A program made the translations under genes and the position numbers. The notes beneath the pieces were generated by a model. The model made no database searches, was not told where the DNA came from, and was given only the letters and a program-made list of their open reading frames with translations. A DNA stretch of 64,000 nucleotides from Melanocharis versteri (taxonomy: Eukaryota; Chordata; Aves; Passeriformes; Melanocharitidae), in NCBI GenBank assembly GCA_013397845.1, contig VZTG01007090.1, positions 1-64,000 on the forward strand. The letters run 5' to 3'. Below, one piece after another: positions 36,464 to 50,700 of the stretch (position 1 is its first letter; the number at the start of each line of letters is the position of its first letter).

Positions 36464-39400
36464 CTATTCAGTGTCACAAAACACAGCCTGCCTTCATGCC
36501 TGTCAGCCGTGCAGGATGGAATACACAATACCTGTTAGGTCATTAAAGAAGGAGCACATGGACCACAGTCTAGAAATACACTAAGTCACAGCACACAGCT
36601 TCTAGGCTACTTTAAAGTACCTCTGCATAATGAAGAAAAAGGCCAAATGCCTAGAAACTCAGTAATAAACAGTTCTAAGATAATGAAATATTCATTAGTT
36701 CAAGTGGATTCTCTGAAAAAACTCCTTTCTAGAAGCATAGATATTTGCTGATTGTAAGAACACACCTTAGTAACAGAATGTTCAGCAGAAATTTGGCACA
36801 CTTCTGCACTATCTATTATTTGTCTCTGAATTTTTCAATTCAAACTCCTATTGAGGTCATGGCAAAGCTCCCACAGGACTCTAAGCTTAATTCAAGAAAT
36901 ATGAGTAGGGCTGAGATCTCACGATCAGCAAGAGTCAAATGATTTTAACAATCTGATCCTACAAAATCCTTATTTCAGAGCCAAGGGAGGGTATTAGAAA
37001 ATGGTCAGCAGTTCACTTACTGGCCTTAAATTAGGATCAGATTGTATAAACCAAAACCCAGTGTCTCTGCAGGTCGGACACCTTTACCTCTTGCACTGTA
37101 CTGGCCATCTAGACAGGGTACGGGTACAGATTTGTAACAAAAACGGGACATCTCCTAACTGTGCATAGCTGAGGCAAAGTGTTCATGAACTGCCAACCAT
37201 TTTGGAAATTCAAAGCCATTACTGGTCACTTCAACTGTGTCAGAAAGGACATGGATCAGAGAGTGAGACACTCCACTGAGAAATGCTCTATAATCTTATA
37301 TAATCCTAATGCAAAACAGTATTTTCTAATACAAACTTTAAGACAAAACCCCCCTGTGTATGCCTCCACTATTCCTCAATCCAGGAAGGACCAGAAACAA
37401 ACAAAACACAAAAGCATAATACGTCTCGGTGTGTGTTTCTAAGATCCTGAATGAAACCAGGAGTAAACTGGATCCTGTGGTATTTCCAGTCCTTTTTCAA
37501 AGCCTAGGAATCAGAACTTCCTGCACAAGGATTCAAATTTTAGGGACTTACTCATGTACGGATCTGCAAAGCATCTGAAATTTTGGTTGTCTGTCTTTCT
37601 ATACAGTTACCCCATAATATAGACCCCTATTCTTACAAATCTTACTCATTTTTTACCTAGAAGAAACTTCAAAATCTGCTTTTTAGAAATCCAACAAATA
37701 TCTTTGCTTACAGCTTTGAATAGCTTGGGCATATGCTTATTTTGTAAAGGTACTGTTGCATTTATCCATGAACTAAATAGTTGTCATAACATTGCAAATT
37801 AAATATGACACACAGTATTTATTGCTAGCATTAGCATTCAAGCAATTGCTTAAATATTTTTATAATAGACACTAGATGAAAGTCCCAGACTTCCAACACT
37901 ATTACAAGGAAATGATAATTCAAGTATACTATTATTTCCAAGGAAAGGTCTGCACAGTTTTCATTCTTATCTAAAATATTAACTGTAGAACTTCAAGTCA
38001 ACAGCATAATCCTGCTCAAGAAGTTATTTAGATATTCTCCTTAGGGAGCTATCATATAAAAGAACTCCTGCTTCAAAGGGGAATAAATTTGAATCAGTGA
38101 ATTCCATTAAACCAATTTTGCCAAGTTTGTCCTGAGGTCCTACTTTGGCAGGTTTTATCCCTCCACCATGACAGTGTCAAAAAAAAGCATATAAAAGAGA
38201 TTCTTATTGTGTTGCCTTAGGTCTAATTTACTGTTGTTTCAGTTTTGAGAAAGCAGACATCTTCTGGATGCATTTCCTAATGATTATGAGAGCAGCAGAT
38301 CCCACTATTGCTTTTAAGATTCCTTATTTTTTTTACCTGCAAAAAGAAAATACAATTTATTTTCTTAAAGATAATGGTTTTGCAGTTAATCACTGCAAAC
38401 AGAAATGCTCCTTTTCTGCACTGCAGCAAACAGTCATTTTCCTTTTTGAGGAGTCACTGAACTACTGCTCTCTAAATTCCCCCTGCTGGTGCAGCTTCCA
38501 CTTCTCTCAGCTGTGCCTGCTCCTTTTCGTGCTTGACTCCAAAAGCCCCATTGGTGCATCAGCTCAAGGAAAATGCTGGGGCAGCAAAACGGAACACTAT
38601 TATTTACTGCTGCAAATAAATATTATAGACTTAGAGAAAAAACCCCAGGTTTGTCCTTTAGCTATACAATCTGTTCAGGCCCAGACACTACAGCAGGTTT
38701 GAAGTCTCAATGGCTTCAATAAAATCTCCAAACAAAGAGCAGAGTCAATCTGCATGTTACCAAATCTTGAGCTTCTGTCAGGAGAGGATGCAGGATTTCC
38801 CCATGTTTCTTAGTAGTCTTCCCTGATAGGTATTAGTAACAGCCAATGAAACAAAACCACACTATCTACTCTAGGCTTCCTCTTCTGTTAGGTCTTTTTG
38901 GTGAGATGAGAAGCAAAATGCAAGAAACCCCCTCTCTGACTACAGCACGCTCACACTGCAACTTCTGAGACTCTGGCACACAAGGTACCGCAGAATACAC
39001 ACACAGATATATGACCTGACATTTGCAAACTGTGATCATGTGGCATTTATTGTGCTTCAATGTCACTGCTGCTCTCCCACACATCATCCTCAATCCCAGT
39101 GGGAAGCAGTGTGGAACCCTGAAAATCTAACGAGGGACCTTTGGAAAACCCATATAAAATAGTAGTGTTACTCAAGCAGAGAATGTTTTGCATCCTATTA
39201 CCCAGCTGCTAGACTAAGACTGTAAACCTATGCCTGTGTACAGCCTGGAGCTTTGGAAATAGGGAGCTCATGAAGCAGATTTGATGATGCAAGTAACAAG
39301 GTTTATTAAAGAAGAATTGCAGCATTTTGTTAAAACTTCCACTGCAAGGCATAAGCACTCCTTATGAATTGCATCTTGGGTTTCAGTTTTCTTCCTATTA

Positions 39401-41679
39401 CTGTTTCCCTTCTTTAAAATTGCTCTAATAAAATGCCTTTTCCCATTTTTCAAGCAGGTGCTCTTGAGTGATTGATGACTTTTAATATTATTATTCATAA
39501 GTACAAAACTAATAACACTTACACGATTCCCATGCTTTCCATGGGCAGTAAGTTACGCCAAGGCAGTAATTCCAAATGTTGAGATATGGCACCAAATAGA
39601 GGAGAATTAGGAAACACTCCTAAGAGTGTGCTTACCCAGATCATATAAATAGTTTCTAAAAGCATTTACTGGAGGCCATGCTAACATATATTGGGAAAGC
39701 AAATGAAGGAATAAGAGAAAACAACAGAGATGAAGTTCATCTTTAGGCTAGTGCTGTGTTTATGAGGTCTCCAGTACAAAAACAAACCTGCTCCGGCCTC
39801 TTTAGCAAGACAGGCTTTATGGAAGTCAGGGAAGTGTGAAGGCATTAATGCTCCATGCTGTTCATGACATGCAAATACGGGCACTGCATCTCAATAACCA
39901 CCACACTTAAGTATGCAACAACCCCGTTCTTCACCAGGGGTGTTTCAGCTCCTACTTCGTGTCGAAGTATGGACTGCAATGAGTGAAGAACTCCTGCTAG
40001 AAGTGACATTACCCCTGAACAGTTACTGTGTTTGATGAGTCGTCTATCACAGCCCCCTATATTGGGGGAAAGTACAAGACAAGCTACCAGAAGGCCAGCA
40101 CAACATTTGTTGAAGATAAGAATCATTCCAACAAAAACTGAAAATGAGCAGATTCCATTATTCTGCAAATGACCTAATCTAAAAGGACTTACACAATTAA
40201 TATACACAATGATAGTACATGATAAGGATGAACTTTCCATTTATTTTTACCTAGCCATTCTCTATAATTATATACCTCAAATACATGTTATTAAGTACTA
40301 TTAAAATAATCTATAAAAACCTCTCTCTCTTCTAACTTGCACAAAAATTTCCCTTGAGTTGAAGGGGTAGCAGTGATTGACTAAATTCCTAACTCCACTA
40401 GAGTCTATGTAAATATTCTGCTGTTTGGTTGCATGTAATTTTACCATTGCCCTGAAAATACTGAAGAGGAAGGACAGAAGGGCTGACTCAAAAAGTAGAC
40501 TGAGAGGAATCAGACGTGAAGAAAAAGACAGCACTAAACCCCAGAGAACTGGAATAAGAATCACGCATGTCTTGTATCTGTACAGAAACTATGTTAAATA
40601 TATAGGCCACTGCACATCTCCTATTTTGTTTTGGGAAATGCAGCACCTCAAAAGGAACTCCTGTGGTTCAGAAGACTCTAGAAATTAATTAGCAGAATCT
40701 AACTCATAACTGTGGGCTTTTTTTTAAATACAGAAATTCAAAACCCCTTTTCCCATTCTTATTTATACATCTTTAACTTCTTTCTGTAAAGAAGGCAGCA
40801 CATAACCGAGGTTACAGTTTCTAAGTGGCAGTCTCAGAACTTTAGCTCCTATAGGGCATAATTAGAATTTCTGTCTAAACCCAATAAAAAAGCGAGGCTT
40901 GAATTCTCAGCAATGTATTTCCTATCCTACCTCAGTAACATCAGGAAATACTCTCCACTGGCAATAGCTGTAAATCAAGGATTTAGAAATAACAAACAAC
41001 ATTCAGGACTGGTAGTCTCCAGCAAGGATACATTTCCAATGTAGCATGTGATATTTTAGCCATGCAGCTCCAGCTGAACCTGCATATGATAGTATTTGGC
41101 TTAGTTACATAATTTCAGCTAGAATCTGGTTCTTATATTTCAGGAGTTGATCGGACTGGCTGCTAATGGCTCTGAACATGATAGCTGAGCCTTCTGGCAC
41201 AGTTCAGCTGCATATTAGAGAACCCAGCACAGAAACTCAGCACACATTTGGCAAAAATCCTTCGGGTAGATAAATGCAATTGAATTATCTTCTAATCTAG
41301 ACACTACTTCAGTCAGAAGGGCCAGATTAGTGAAATGCACATGTGTAAATACTCCACTCTTTTCTCCAGCTGGCATAACAAAAAGTGGTTTGTACCTCCT
41401 TGCACTGACAACTGCCAAGAATTGGAATAAGTGTATGACAGCTAAACTAAACCAGCAGATTGTGACATCTCTGCAGAAAAGAGCACTGTATCTCACAAGA
41501 ATTAAAAGCTGAAGTAGAAACTGCTTCTTTTGTCTGCTAAATAGCTTTTGTTCCTTGCTATGAAAAATTGGAGCTAATGAGTACTCCTAAGCTGTTTTGA
41601 ATTTCAAGTGGAATTTCTCAAGAATTTTGGATGCTCTGTGTGGTAAAGTTAAACACTGTAACTCAAAACACACAGACTG

Positions 41680-42000
41680 TGAGCCGCTGGGTCCCCTAGC
41701 TTAGACATGAGTTGCTCTGGCCCAGTCTGATATTGCTGCTCTCTGGAGGACTTTCAGACCTCGTGGCTGATCTCAGGCTGGGCTGACACAGATGCTGAAG
41801 TCCCAGGCACAGTCAGGTTTGAGTGACTGCCGACACTAGCATGGAGGAGAGATCTGAAATGGTTTTCCTGTCCTGGGAGCAGGGTGGAGCAGGAGCCCAC
41901 AGTGTCTGTGGGGCCGGGCAGCCACCGGCCCAGCAGTGCAGGCAAACCTTGGACTAGCACCCAGGGGAGATCACTGGCACAGTGACTGAAGAGCAAACAG
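41680..42000. other. GC-rich intronic patch
   Basis: About 320 bp have raised GC content compared with the flanks. I could identify no coding, RNA or repeat identity. It may be a decayed repeat or regulatory sequence. Confidence 0.3.
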
Positions 42001-43955
42001 AGACCAGACCATGGGTGGGAGAAGATTGGCTTTGATGAATTCAGTGCCCATTACAGTAAGGATACAGGCCACAAACTCAAACAGACAGACCGCCCATGTC
42101 CAGCCCTGAAAAAATCATTCAATTCTTCACTCATTCTCTCATCCAATAAAAGCTGACAACAGCATGGAAACCTCAGTCTTTCACTTAAAACAACAATCAT
42201 TTATCACAGATCCTCCGGAGTATTTGGCTCCTAGTGAAGAAAAATGAGATAGACACTTGTGAGAGGCTGTCTCCATTTACCTGAGTGCTCTCTGTCACGA
42301 AGAGGAATTCTGGCACAATGAGCTGGGTGGTCAGAGGAAAGCTGGAAACACAGCACCAGTATTGCTTTCTCAGGCATTGTCTTCTGGCTATAAAGGCTTG
42401 GGGCAGTATCACACATGTTATTGTTTCTGTCAGTCCACACATTTAAACATAAAAAACATGTTCTGGGATGGAACTGATTTGGTATTTATTTGACAAAGTC
42501 ATCAAACCATGTGAAACACACAACTGATACCTGGAGGTAAGCCCAGAAATCTATAGACATGACAAAACCAGAAATCATCACATTTTATTGATAACTTTAA
42601 TGGCTCCAAAACCAACAAAGATTATGACTGAAATATTTCACAAAAAGCAGCACAGGATCATTCCAAATACAGAGAGCATTTCAGAGTATCACATCTCATT
42701 CTACTGCTCTTTATTCCCAAGCTACCTACTAAACTAATGAAAAAAAAAATCTCTGATCAAACTATTCACAGAAACACAGGAAAAAATTATAGGTTTGCAA
42801 GTTGTGAGTCTAACCTCAGATCATCAGATAAGTCTGGCTAATTAATAGCAGCATTTTGTCTGCAGCATACATGAAACAGTGCAGTCCAGATTCCAAATAC
42901 ACTATAGAAGAAAATGAGTTAAGTATAACTAGTACAAACTACATAATTATTTTGCCACCAGGAACTGAATTTAAGTTTTTCCAAGCATATGTGGGAAAGA
43001 ATATATTAATAAAAAGAAAGTTGCTTTCTTCTTTTAGCAAGAAGTAACTTATTTTCTTCCCTCCTACAGTATGCAAGCAGATCACTTGCAAACAGCTCTG
43101 CAGACAGTTGCTATTGACTCTCAAGTTTGATCTTCTAGACCTTCTGCATCAGTCCCACAGGTCTCCTGATCAATACACTGAACAGGGATTGTTATATACT
43201 TGGTCTCAAACTATGGAACATGACTGAAATTAATTAATCATTCTGAACATTAAATATTCAATATTTCAGAAGCAAGTTTCTAATACATAATTTATAATTC
43301 CACTTGGAAAAAAAGAATCCTTCTTTTTCTGTCTTTGATTAAATCTTATTAAAGTCTGATAACCTCTGTCTTCTCCCATTAACAGAGTATCTCCAGTACC
43401 CCTTTTTCAGAACCATAAAAAGTGATTAGTTATAGCCTTAATTTTTGCTTAAACCAAAATTCATATAGTCCATAATCTATTTTTTCAGCATTTGAGACAG
43501 CATTTTTCACGCTGTTTACATTAATAGTGAATTTAATTTTTTGTAAAAGTACATCCAGCACATGTAGTTTCATACTCAGCTGAGAATATTTTTTCCATGT
43601 TTGAGATAAATAAGCAAGTCTTTTTATGAACGCTCTCTATGAGTGAAGAGCCTTTTAAATATCTACCCTCCCCAACGTAATTTAAACAGTTTTCTGTTAT
43701 AAACACAAACTAAACGGTTACTGCAATGTAACAGTGTCGGGGTTTGGATTTCTTCCCTTTTGTTTGTTTTGCTTTTTGCTTTTTGGTTTTTTTACTTAAG
43801 GAATTTTCTCCCGTAAGTTGCTAAGAAACTGTAATGACTTGGTACTTAAAAGAACTAAAGAAGTGGCCAAGCTCAGGGGAGAAGGGCATCCGGTTACACG
43901 TCCCTTATCTGGGAGTTTTCTCTCAGAGAGGGGGAGAGATACCGCAAGACCTGGG

Positions 43956-44003
43956 CTGGTAAAAGCCGAGGCTGAGCAGCTGGTAAAAGCCGAGGCTGAG
44001 CAG
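43956..44003. repeat. 24-bp tandem duplication inside the solo LTR
   Basis: Two exact adjacent copies of a 24-bp unit (starting CTGGTAAAAGCCGAGG) lie in the 5' part of the LTR. Short repeats in U3 regions often act as enhancer repeats in retroviruses; that role here is inference. Confidence 0.85.
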
Positions 44004-44751
44004 CTGCTAGCCCTCTCTCTCTCTCGGCTTGGGAGGAGGGCGGCTGGAGCTGCTGCTTGGGGAAAGGGAATTCACTGCCACTGCCGGAGCCCAGCCCGGA
44101 GCTGCTGCTTCTGCTATGACGTGAGCCTCTGCTTGTGAGAGCAGCCACTGAACTGGGACCTTATTAACACCTACCTCACTAAAAGAGGGAATTTTTCACT
44201 ATCTGCTCGGGTGCCCGGGGTCTTTGGGCTGCCCCTCTCCCTGCCGTGCCCAGAGCCGGGCTGCCGCTGCCCTGCCCCGGCCGCTTCTTCAGAGCTGCTC
44301 CGGATCTTCTCTGCTCTGCAGCCCCGCACCCCCTGCCTGCCGGGACGCCCCGCGGCTCCAGCCGCCACTGCTGAGCTTCTGATACACCTCGTCCACCACC
44401 CCGGGATTTCTGCTCATTTCCTGCCGTCACAGTTTGCTGTTTCCGAGAGTCCTGCTGGGGCCCCGGGCTCGGCCGCCCCTGTGGGTTTGTGAGGCGAGCC
44501 TCTCTCCCGTCCCTTCCCGTCTCGGCCTGGCCGCCATTACCGCGTGCTGCCCGAGCCCGCACCGCAGCGCCCCCTGCAGCCGCGGGGAATCATCGCACCT
44601 GCCGTGCCCGCCGGGAGCCACAGCGCCCCTGCCGGCTGTAACCGGCACTGCACGCAAGGGGAGCGTGCCTGCGGCCGAGAGAACGCTGGGGCTGGGTTTG
44701 TGTTTGCGGTTAATGCCGGAGTCGTTGTTCGTTCGCCTTGATACATATACT

Positions 44752-44757
44752 AGTAAA
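44752..44757 (+). terminator. Possible LTR polyadenylation signal (AGTAAA variant)
   Basis: AGTAAA lies about 145 bp before the 3' end of the LTR, a plausible position for the R region. It is a known weaker variant of AATAAA. Confidence 0.35.
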
Positions 44758-47700
44758 GAACTGTTATTTCTATTCTCGTATCTTTGCCTGAGAGCCCCTT
44801 AATTTAAAATAGTAATAATTCAGAGGGAAGGGGTTTACATTTTCCATTCCAGGGGAGGCTCCTGCCTTCCTTAGCAGATGCCTGTCATTCAAACCAAGAC
44901 AAACAGGTTACACATGTCTAGGAAATACTTGATGCTACTGAATGATAGCACAGATTCTTACCATTGTACAATGTCTTCAACTTTGCATGACCTCTTTCAA
45001 TACGACTCAAAGCAAAACAGGAGTTTTATCAGGGAGAGGGTAAATAGAAAGAAATCCACCTTTTTAATCTAGGTTTTTGTGGACTAGACCATAATGACTG
45101 CCATAATTTCAAGTGGTTACATTCACAGGCCACTGCCAAGTCACAAATCAAAGCCCTGATGTTTCTATGCACATTGAATTCCAGTGACAGGACCTCAGAG
45201 AGCCCCTCCCAAAGCCTAAGACACGAACAGAGCAGGCTGCCCCTCCTTTGGTGGCTCAGCTGTTCATCTGCATATCCTGGGATCCTGTGGGAAAGGCCAT
45301 GGCTTGCGAGAAACTGCTGTACTGCACTGTAATATCTGCTGAACAACTGGGCGTGGCCTTTGCTTAATTACAGCTGTTAAACTGGAGGCACACGTGGCAT
45401 CCTCCACTTCACCTCTTACTCCCAACTAATGAAACACTGAAATGCTCTCACTGCTGACCAAGGAACCAAGAAAAGCTTTTTGAGAGAAAAAAGCTCAAGA
45501 GAGTCAACTGTATAAACTTCAGAGAGGCTTTGGGATCCTTTAGAGGTTAGACACGTGGAATGCAACTGGTTTGTGCAAAGCACAGTGGGCTGGGAGTAAC
45601 TGCCAAGGCTTACAGAGCTTGGGTAGTTATTACATAATATAAAGCAACTGAATTGGAGATACAGTCACTCAATAAAGCTGTTGAGTCACCTACATTTAAA
45701 AAAATGCACCAGGTAAGTTTGAACAAATTAACTGAACCAAAAAAGTCTTTATCATGGATTATTATTACCAATCCAAGTAATCAGCAATCCCCAGATACTT
45801 CCTTGATGATTTTATATAGATATAAATCCAGGTTAAAATATTTACTAGCATTTTAAAGGATGCATTGGTAGAGTGAGTTTTTGTTTGAATGAGTTTTGGT
45901 ATTTCCCTTTATACGGCCTTTCATTTAGCACTTTCTTTCCTTTACTTCCTCCCTTTTAATTTCTTTTCCATTTACCTTTTTTGATTGTTTCTATCCTAGC
46001 TGCCGAAAAAAAATCTAACCTAAACCACAAACCCTGCCCACCTCATCCAAAGAAGCCATAACCAGCTGATCCAACGTCTCTTCCATTCAAGCCAGAAAAC
46101 CACTACATACATCTGCACTGAGATTCTCTTCTGCTCAAAGAACCCACCAAAACACAACCCCAAACCAACCCAAATGCCCACAAATAAACAAATATCAATC
46201 AAAAAAGCAACAAAAGGGTTCAATTCCTTTCTCAAATACGAACGTAAACACACAGTTTCTTTGCATTTCTAACAGCATCACGAAGAGAAAGACCGTAGGG
46301 CTTTGTAACATCTTTTTTCAGTTGCTACCTTCCAGAATTGATGGGTGCTGGTGCCCCAGCAAACTGAGTTCAGTGTTAACCACACTGGGACAAAGCTTCT
46401 TCATCACTCTCAGTCAGGAGTAGGGCAGGAAGCTCAGCATTTTATCCAGCAACTGATGCTGGAAACAGCATAAAACCTTCAAGGCACTGATCAATAATCA
46501 ATAATGGTTTGCAATGCTTTAGAAGAGTAGGAATAATAAAGCAGCAGAAAAAGGGGAACACACAATTGGATTAAATTTGTAAAGAATGAAGACCTTCTAT
46601 ACCTATTGCACAAAAGCAGCAGTCTTTTAACTCGTATTTGTGCATGCAAAGCAGGCCAAAGAGCCACCACCACATCCATGTTAAAAGCTGTTCAAACCCA
46701 AGGATTACTGCTGCACTCTGACGGGTTTCTGAGAAGTTCCCTCTGTCACTCTGGTTGCCAACGACCAAAAAAGACAGCATGTTACTGCAACCTCACCTTT
46801 ATGCAACATACCAAACATAGCAGATCAATAATTTATTCAAGAGCTCTTCTCCCATCTCTTTGGTTCATTTCTGCCTACGCTATATAGGAAGATGCCCCAA
46901 GCCTGATGAAGTGAAGGTAACACTGCTCATTTAAATTGGCAGACTGAAATGCTACGCATAGTCTAGTATGGTATTGATCTGTCTTCTTTTATTCAATCGC
47001 TGTTTCAGCGTTTCCGAGTTCCCAACCCATTCAATTAACAACTACTTTACTTCCAAATTAAACATCATGCTTGCATTATTTCAAAGGACCATAAATCCTA
47101 AGGAAAATATCTCACCATGAATTCACAATGTGAACTAGATATTAAAGGTCTTTCTGGACAATACTTATATGTATATATTCCAAGTCCAGTGAGTTTCAAC
47201 ACTGCATATTCTTTCATTTTTAATCCTATCAAAAATCCACACAGCAACTTCAGTGGTTAACAGCATTTCCTGATTAACTTCAGTGAAGACAGAAAAAAAC
47301 CCCACCCTAAATACCAAAATAAAAATTGGTTCCCTTTACTTACTGTCAGATACAGTTTAGGATAATGGTCATTTGAAAGAGAAAGGAATTTTCAGTAATC
47401 CAGTGGACAGATAAAATATTTTCCACTTCCATACTAGGTTATATCCACAAATACCGATAACTTTATTTTGTTTTGCTTTTCTTTTCCATTCATTTAATGT
47501 GTCTTTCTCTTGACTCTCACACAAAATCTATTCCATCTGTTTCCGAGTGCATCTTCATTTTAGGTATTACTCCCATTATGATGACTAGGTTTTAAAGCTC
47601 TTTATTCACATCAGCTGTTAGCACATACTGCTTTACTTCCCAAGCAAGGAGCCAGGCCCTTCAGTTGGCCTGTGGCAGCCCAGGCCCAAGGAAATCAATG

Positions 47701-50700
47701 GCACCATTGTACTTTGGGAGCTGCACAGATCTGCCCCTGCTTGTTTGAACAGCAGCTTTTTTATGTCCACAAGCACGAAGGCATAAAAGTCTGCTGAAAG
47801 TTCAAAAGCAGTTTTAATTTTTGTGCCCTTCTTTTCAAACACTTTTAAAGTTATTTGGGCAGTTGAAAAAAAACCCCAACATTTTATCCAGCTAGGCTGC
47901 AGAAGTGTTTAGTACAGTTCATTGCAGTAGGAGTGCATGATGGGCATTTCCAGGCTGCTCCTTACCCTTCTCACAGGATCAGGAGGACCCAATTAATTAT
48001 TGTCAGGAAAACACTTTGAAGAGAAGAAGCACTTTCTGTAACGATTTTCTCAAAGAACCAAGGAGGTTTTGTTTCAAAAGCCAGATTCTGGATGGAGGCA
48101 TACAGAACTCATACACCAGTGGATTTCAGCAGAAAACACCACTGAGAGAAGGTAAAGGAGGGCAGCGTTGCACAGCAAGAAGTTTTAGTCACTGTTCCCA
48201 CTTTCCCTCTGGAACTACTTACCATGCTGAATGGATTTTAAGCCCTAAACAGCTACACTGCTATTTATGATTAATTTTAAGAGGCAGTGCCTTGAAATAC
48301 TTCTGGAATATCTTAATGATCTACTGAAGTCTGGGAGCCTTTCAAAGACCGAGAAATGTGGGCAGCTCTGCTTCTGCTCAGAGGCACTCTGAATGCTAAA
48401 CCATGCAGGAGATGAAAGCTCTGGCCTGTTATTGCATTCCCTCAGAAGATCATTTCTAGTCCATGGGTATGGACTCCGTGAAAGCTGGATCATCATGCCA
48501 GCCAAGAGGGTCTAAATAAACATTTAATTCCATTCCGTCATTTCTCCTGGGGATGCCAACAAGCAGCACCTTTGGTTGCACCTCACTTTCATCTTTGATT
48601 TGAAGCCCAGTGCTTTGTAAAAGATGACTATGATTTATCTGATGTACAACATGCCAAAACAGAACCTGGACTTCAGGAACTCAGACCAATTACACACATT
48701 AGTATTAACATTAAATGTTTGCTTGAAAAACCATACCTATAGACTGTGTTTTTAAGGTTTTAAGTTGCCAGAGTCAGCACTTACGCAGACCTAATGAATT
48801 CCACTACTGCATTATTCTGCACAATTAATGAGAGAAGTTTCACCCTTGCAAGGAGGGGGCACTGAACTACCTTAGAAGGAGAGAAGAACAAGAGGTAAGA
48901 ACTGCAATTCAGAAATTAAAGGCTTTTTTTATGGTTTTCAAGGGAAGAAAGTCACAGGATGGTTGCTTTATACTGGAGGAGGGAAGAAAGAGCCCAAGTA
49001 GGCGGTGATGCAGAACAGATACCAGTTCTTGATAAAAATTAAATCCAACAGGAATTTGACTCTACATAAACAATGCTGTACCAATGTTAAGACCACAGCA
49101 ACAGATGACTCACATATGAGCAGATACCATAATCTGCTCATATAAACTCACAGTTCAGTGTTAATTCATTCTACCTCTAAGACAGGATGAAAATTCAAAC
49201 ATAGTAAGTTAAAATGACACAGTCCAACCAAGTGAAAAGAAAACAGCATTAGTCCATTACTCATGACACCAAGTTCATCAAGAAAATCTGCATCTCAGAT
49301 GCATACACAAAATACACTAAGGAAATACTAAAAAAATTTTAACATCACTGTGTCATCAAGTCTGTGTGCTCTGTCACAGTATTCCTGTGTTCTAACATGC
49401 AGCATTCTGAGGTTTAGATTTGCATATCTTACAGTCTGACAGACAGCTTATTAACACTTTAATACCAAGCAGAGTTGGGGGTCTCTAAGCTTCTTTACAG
49501 AGTACTCCCCAGCACCTGCAGAATTAAGGCCATTGGAGATGCATGTAACTAATTTAGAAGCTTAGCTGCATTCCAACATGCCTGATTTGGGTTAGACCTC
49601 ATAGTATCCTAACAAAATTACCATTGTTTTCTGCTTAAAACAAGTGATGAAGTTAAAAGACTGAAAAAAGCCTTCATCAATTCACCTCCAGGAACGTGTC
49701 AAACTCCTATTGCTACATCTGCATTAGGGATGATACTGAAATAAAACACAAATGCTTACATCCCACTCCACACTCCCTGTCTCTTCCTCCTCAACCTTTA
49801 GATATATTCCAAGGTAGGAAAAAAATTATTCCATTTGATTTCACCTTTGCTTCAATAACATATGCAGTGGAGATGCTAAAGACATAGCACAGATTTTTGC
49901 CATAAAGGAACACTCCCGAGGACCACCATCAGGACAAGCTAATTAAATGTTTACCTGAACATATTAATGGAATTTCCCATGTTTATCTTTATAAATTATA
50001 CTGTCTATAAGGTTCATGGCAATGAAAATTTAAATTACAAACACATGACACTTCTTCACAAACAAACAGAGCAGAATAAAATCCTGTAATTTTCCTTTGT
50101 AGTTCTCCAAAATCTGCACAACTGCTCAGAACTGAGCTCACGCTAACAGGTATGGGGAAAGAATCCTCTGTTTCATTCACAAAGCAGTGAACCTTTGCTT
50201 AAAGTCACAAACTTCGAAGTTTCAGTGCAGAATAACTCTCCCTCTAATAGAGCAAACTGCTGGCAGAACAATAAATTAGGTCTGGTGCTCATTAGGACAC
50301 TGTGAGCAGTTTCAAAACAATCCACGAGCAACTCTTCTGAACTAGAGACAAAAGTTTCAGGGATGAACTATGATGCGCTATTTAGTGAGGCAAGGGTTAG
50401 AAGAAAAATTGATTTCTCGCTGTATCAATAGATAAAGTCAGAAGAAACCACAAGTTCTTAAGACTATGTGCTTTTGTTTCAACTGACACATGGGAGACTT
50501 TTCTTCAGAAGTCTGCTTTGCTAAAAATGCAACAGAAAATTTTGATGCTGAAACGTTACAACCTCTTGACACAAATTTAAGACTGCATCATGCTTTGCAG
50601 TCTTTTTTTTTTAAACTGGCAGAAGACAACTGAAGAAAGGTACTGTGTGTTCATAAATTTAAGCTCAAACCAAACAAATTTCCATGACTTGGCCTTCCCC

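Larger units (their letters stand above)
43730..44906 (+). mobile_element. Solo LTR of an endogenous retrovirus with target-site duplication
   Basis: The LTR spans 43735-44901 (1167 bp). It begins TGTCGGGGTTTGG and ends CCAAGACA; the two ends form an imperfect inverted repeat of about 16 bp (TGTC[G/T][G/T]GGTTTG). It is flanked by a direct repeat AACAG at 43730-43734 and 44902-44906. A five-base duplication is typical of ERVL-type elements. No gag, pol or env sequence adjoins it, so it is a solo LTR left by recombination. An AGTAAA at 44752-44757 is a possible polyadenylation signal and supports plus orientation. The interior is GC-rich. Similarity to songbird LTRs is an impression from memory. 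Confidence 0.85.

Noticed and set aside
36272..36538. 88-codon Lys/Gln/Asn-rich ORF and its Phe/Cys-rich antisense
   Set aside because: Both are translations of the A/C low-complexity tract.
43818..44802. ORFs of 60-130 codons within 43818-44802
   Set aside because: They lie inside the non-coding solo LTR and reflect its GC-rich composition; no retroviral protein motif is present.
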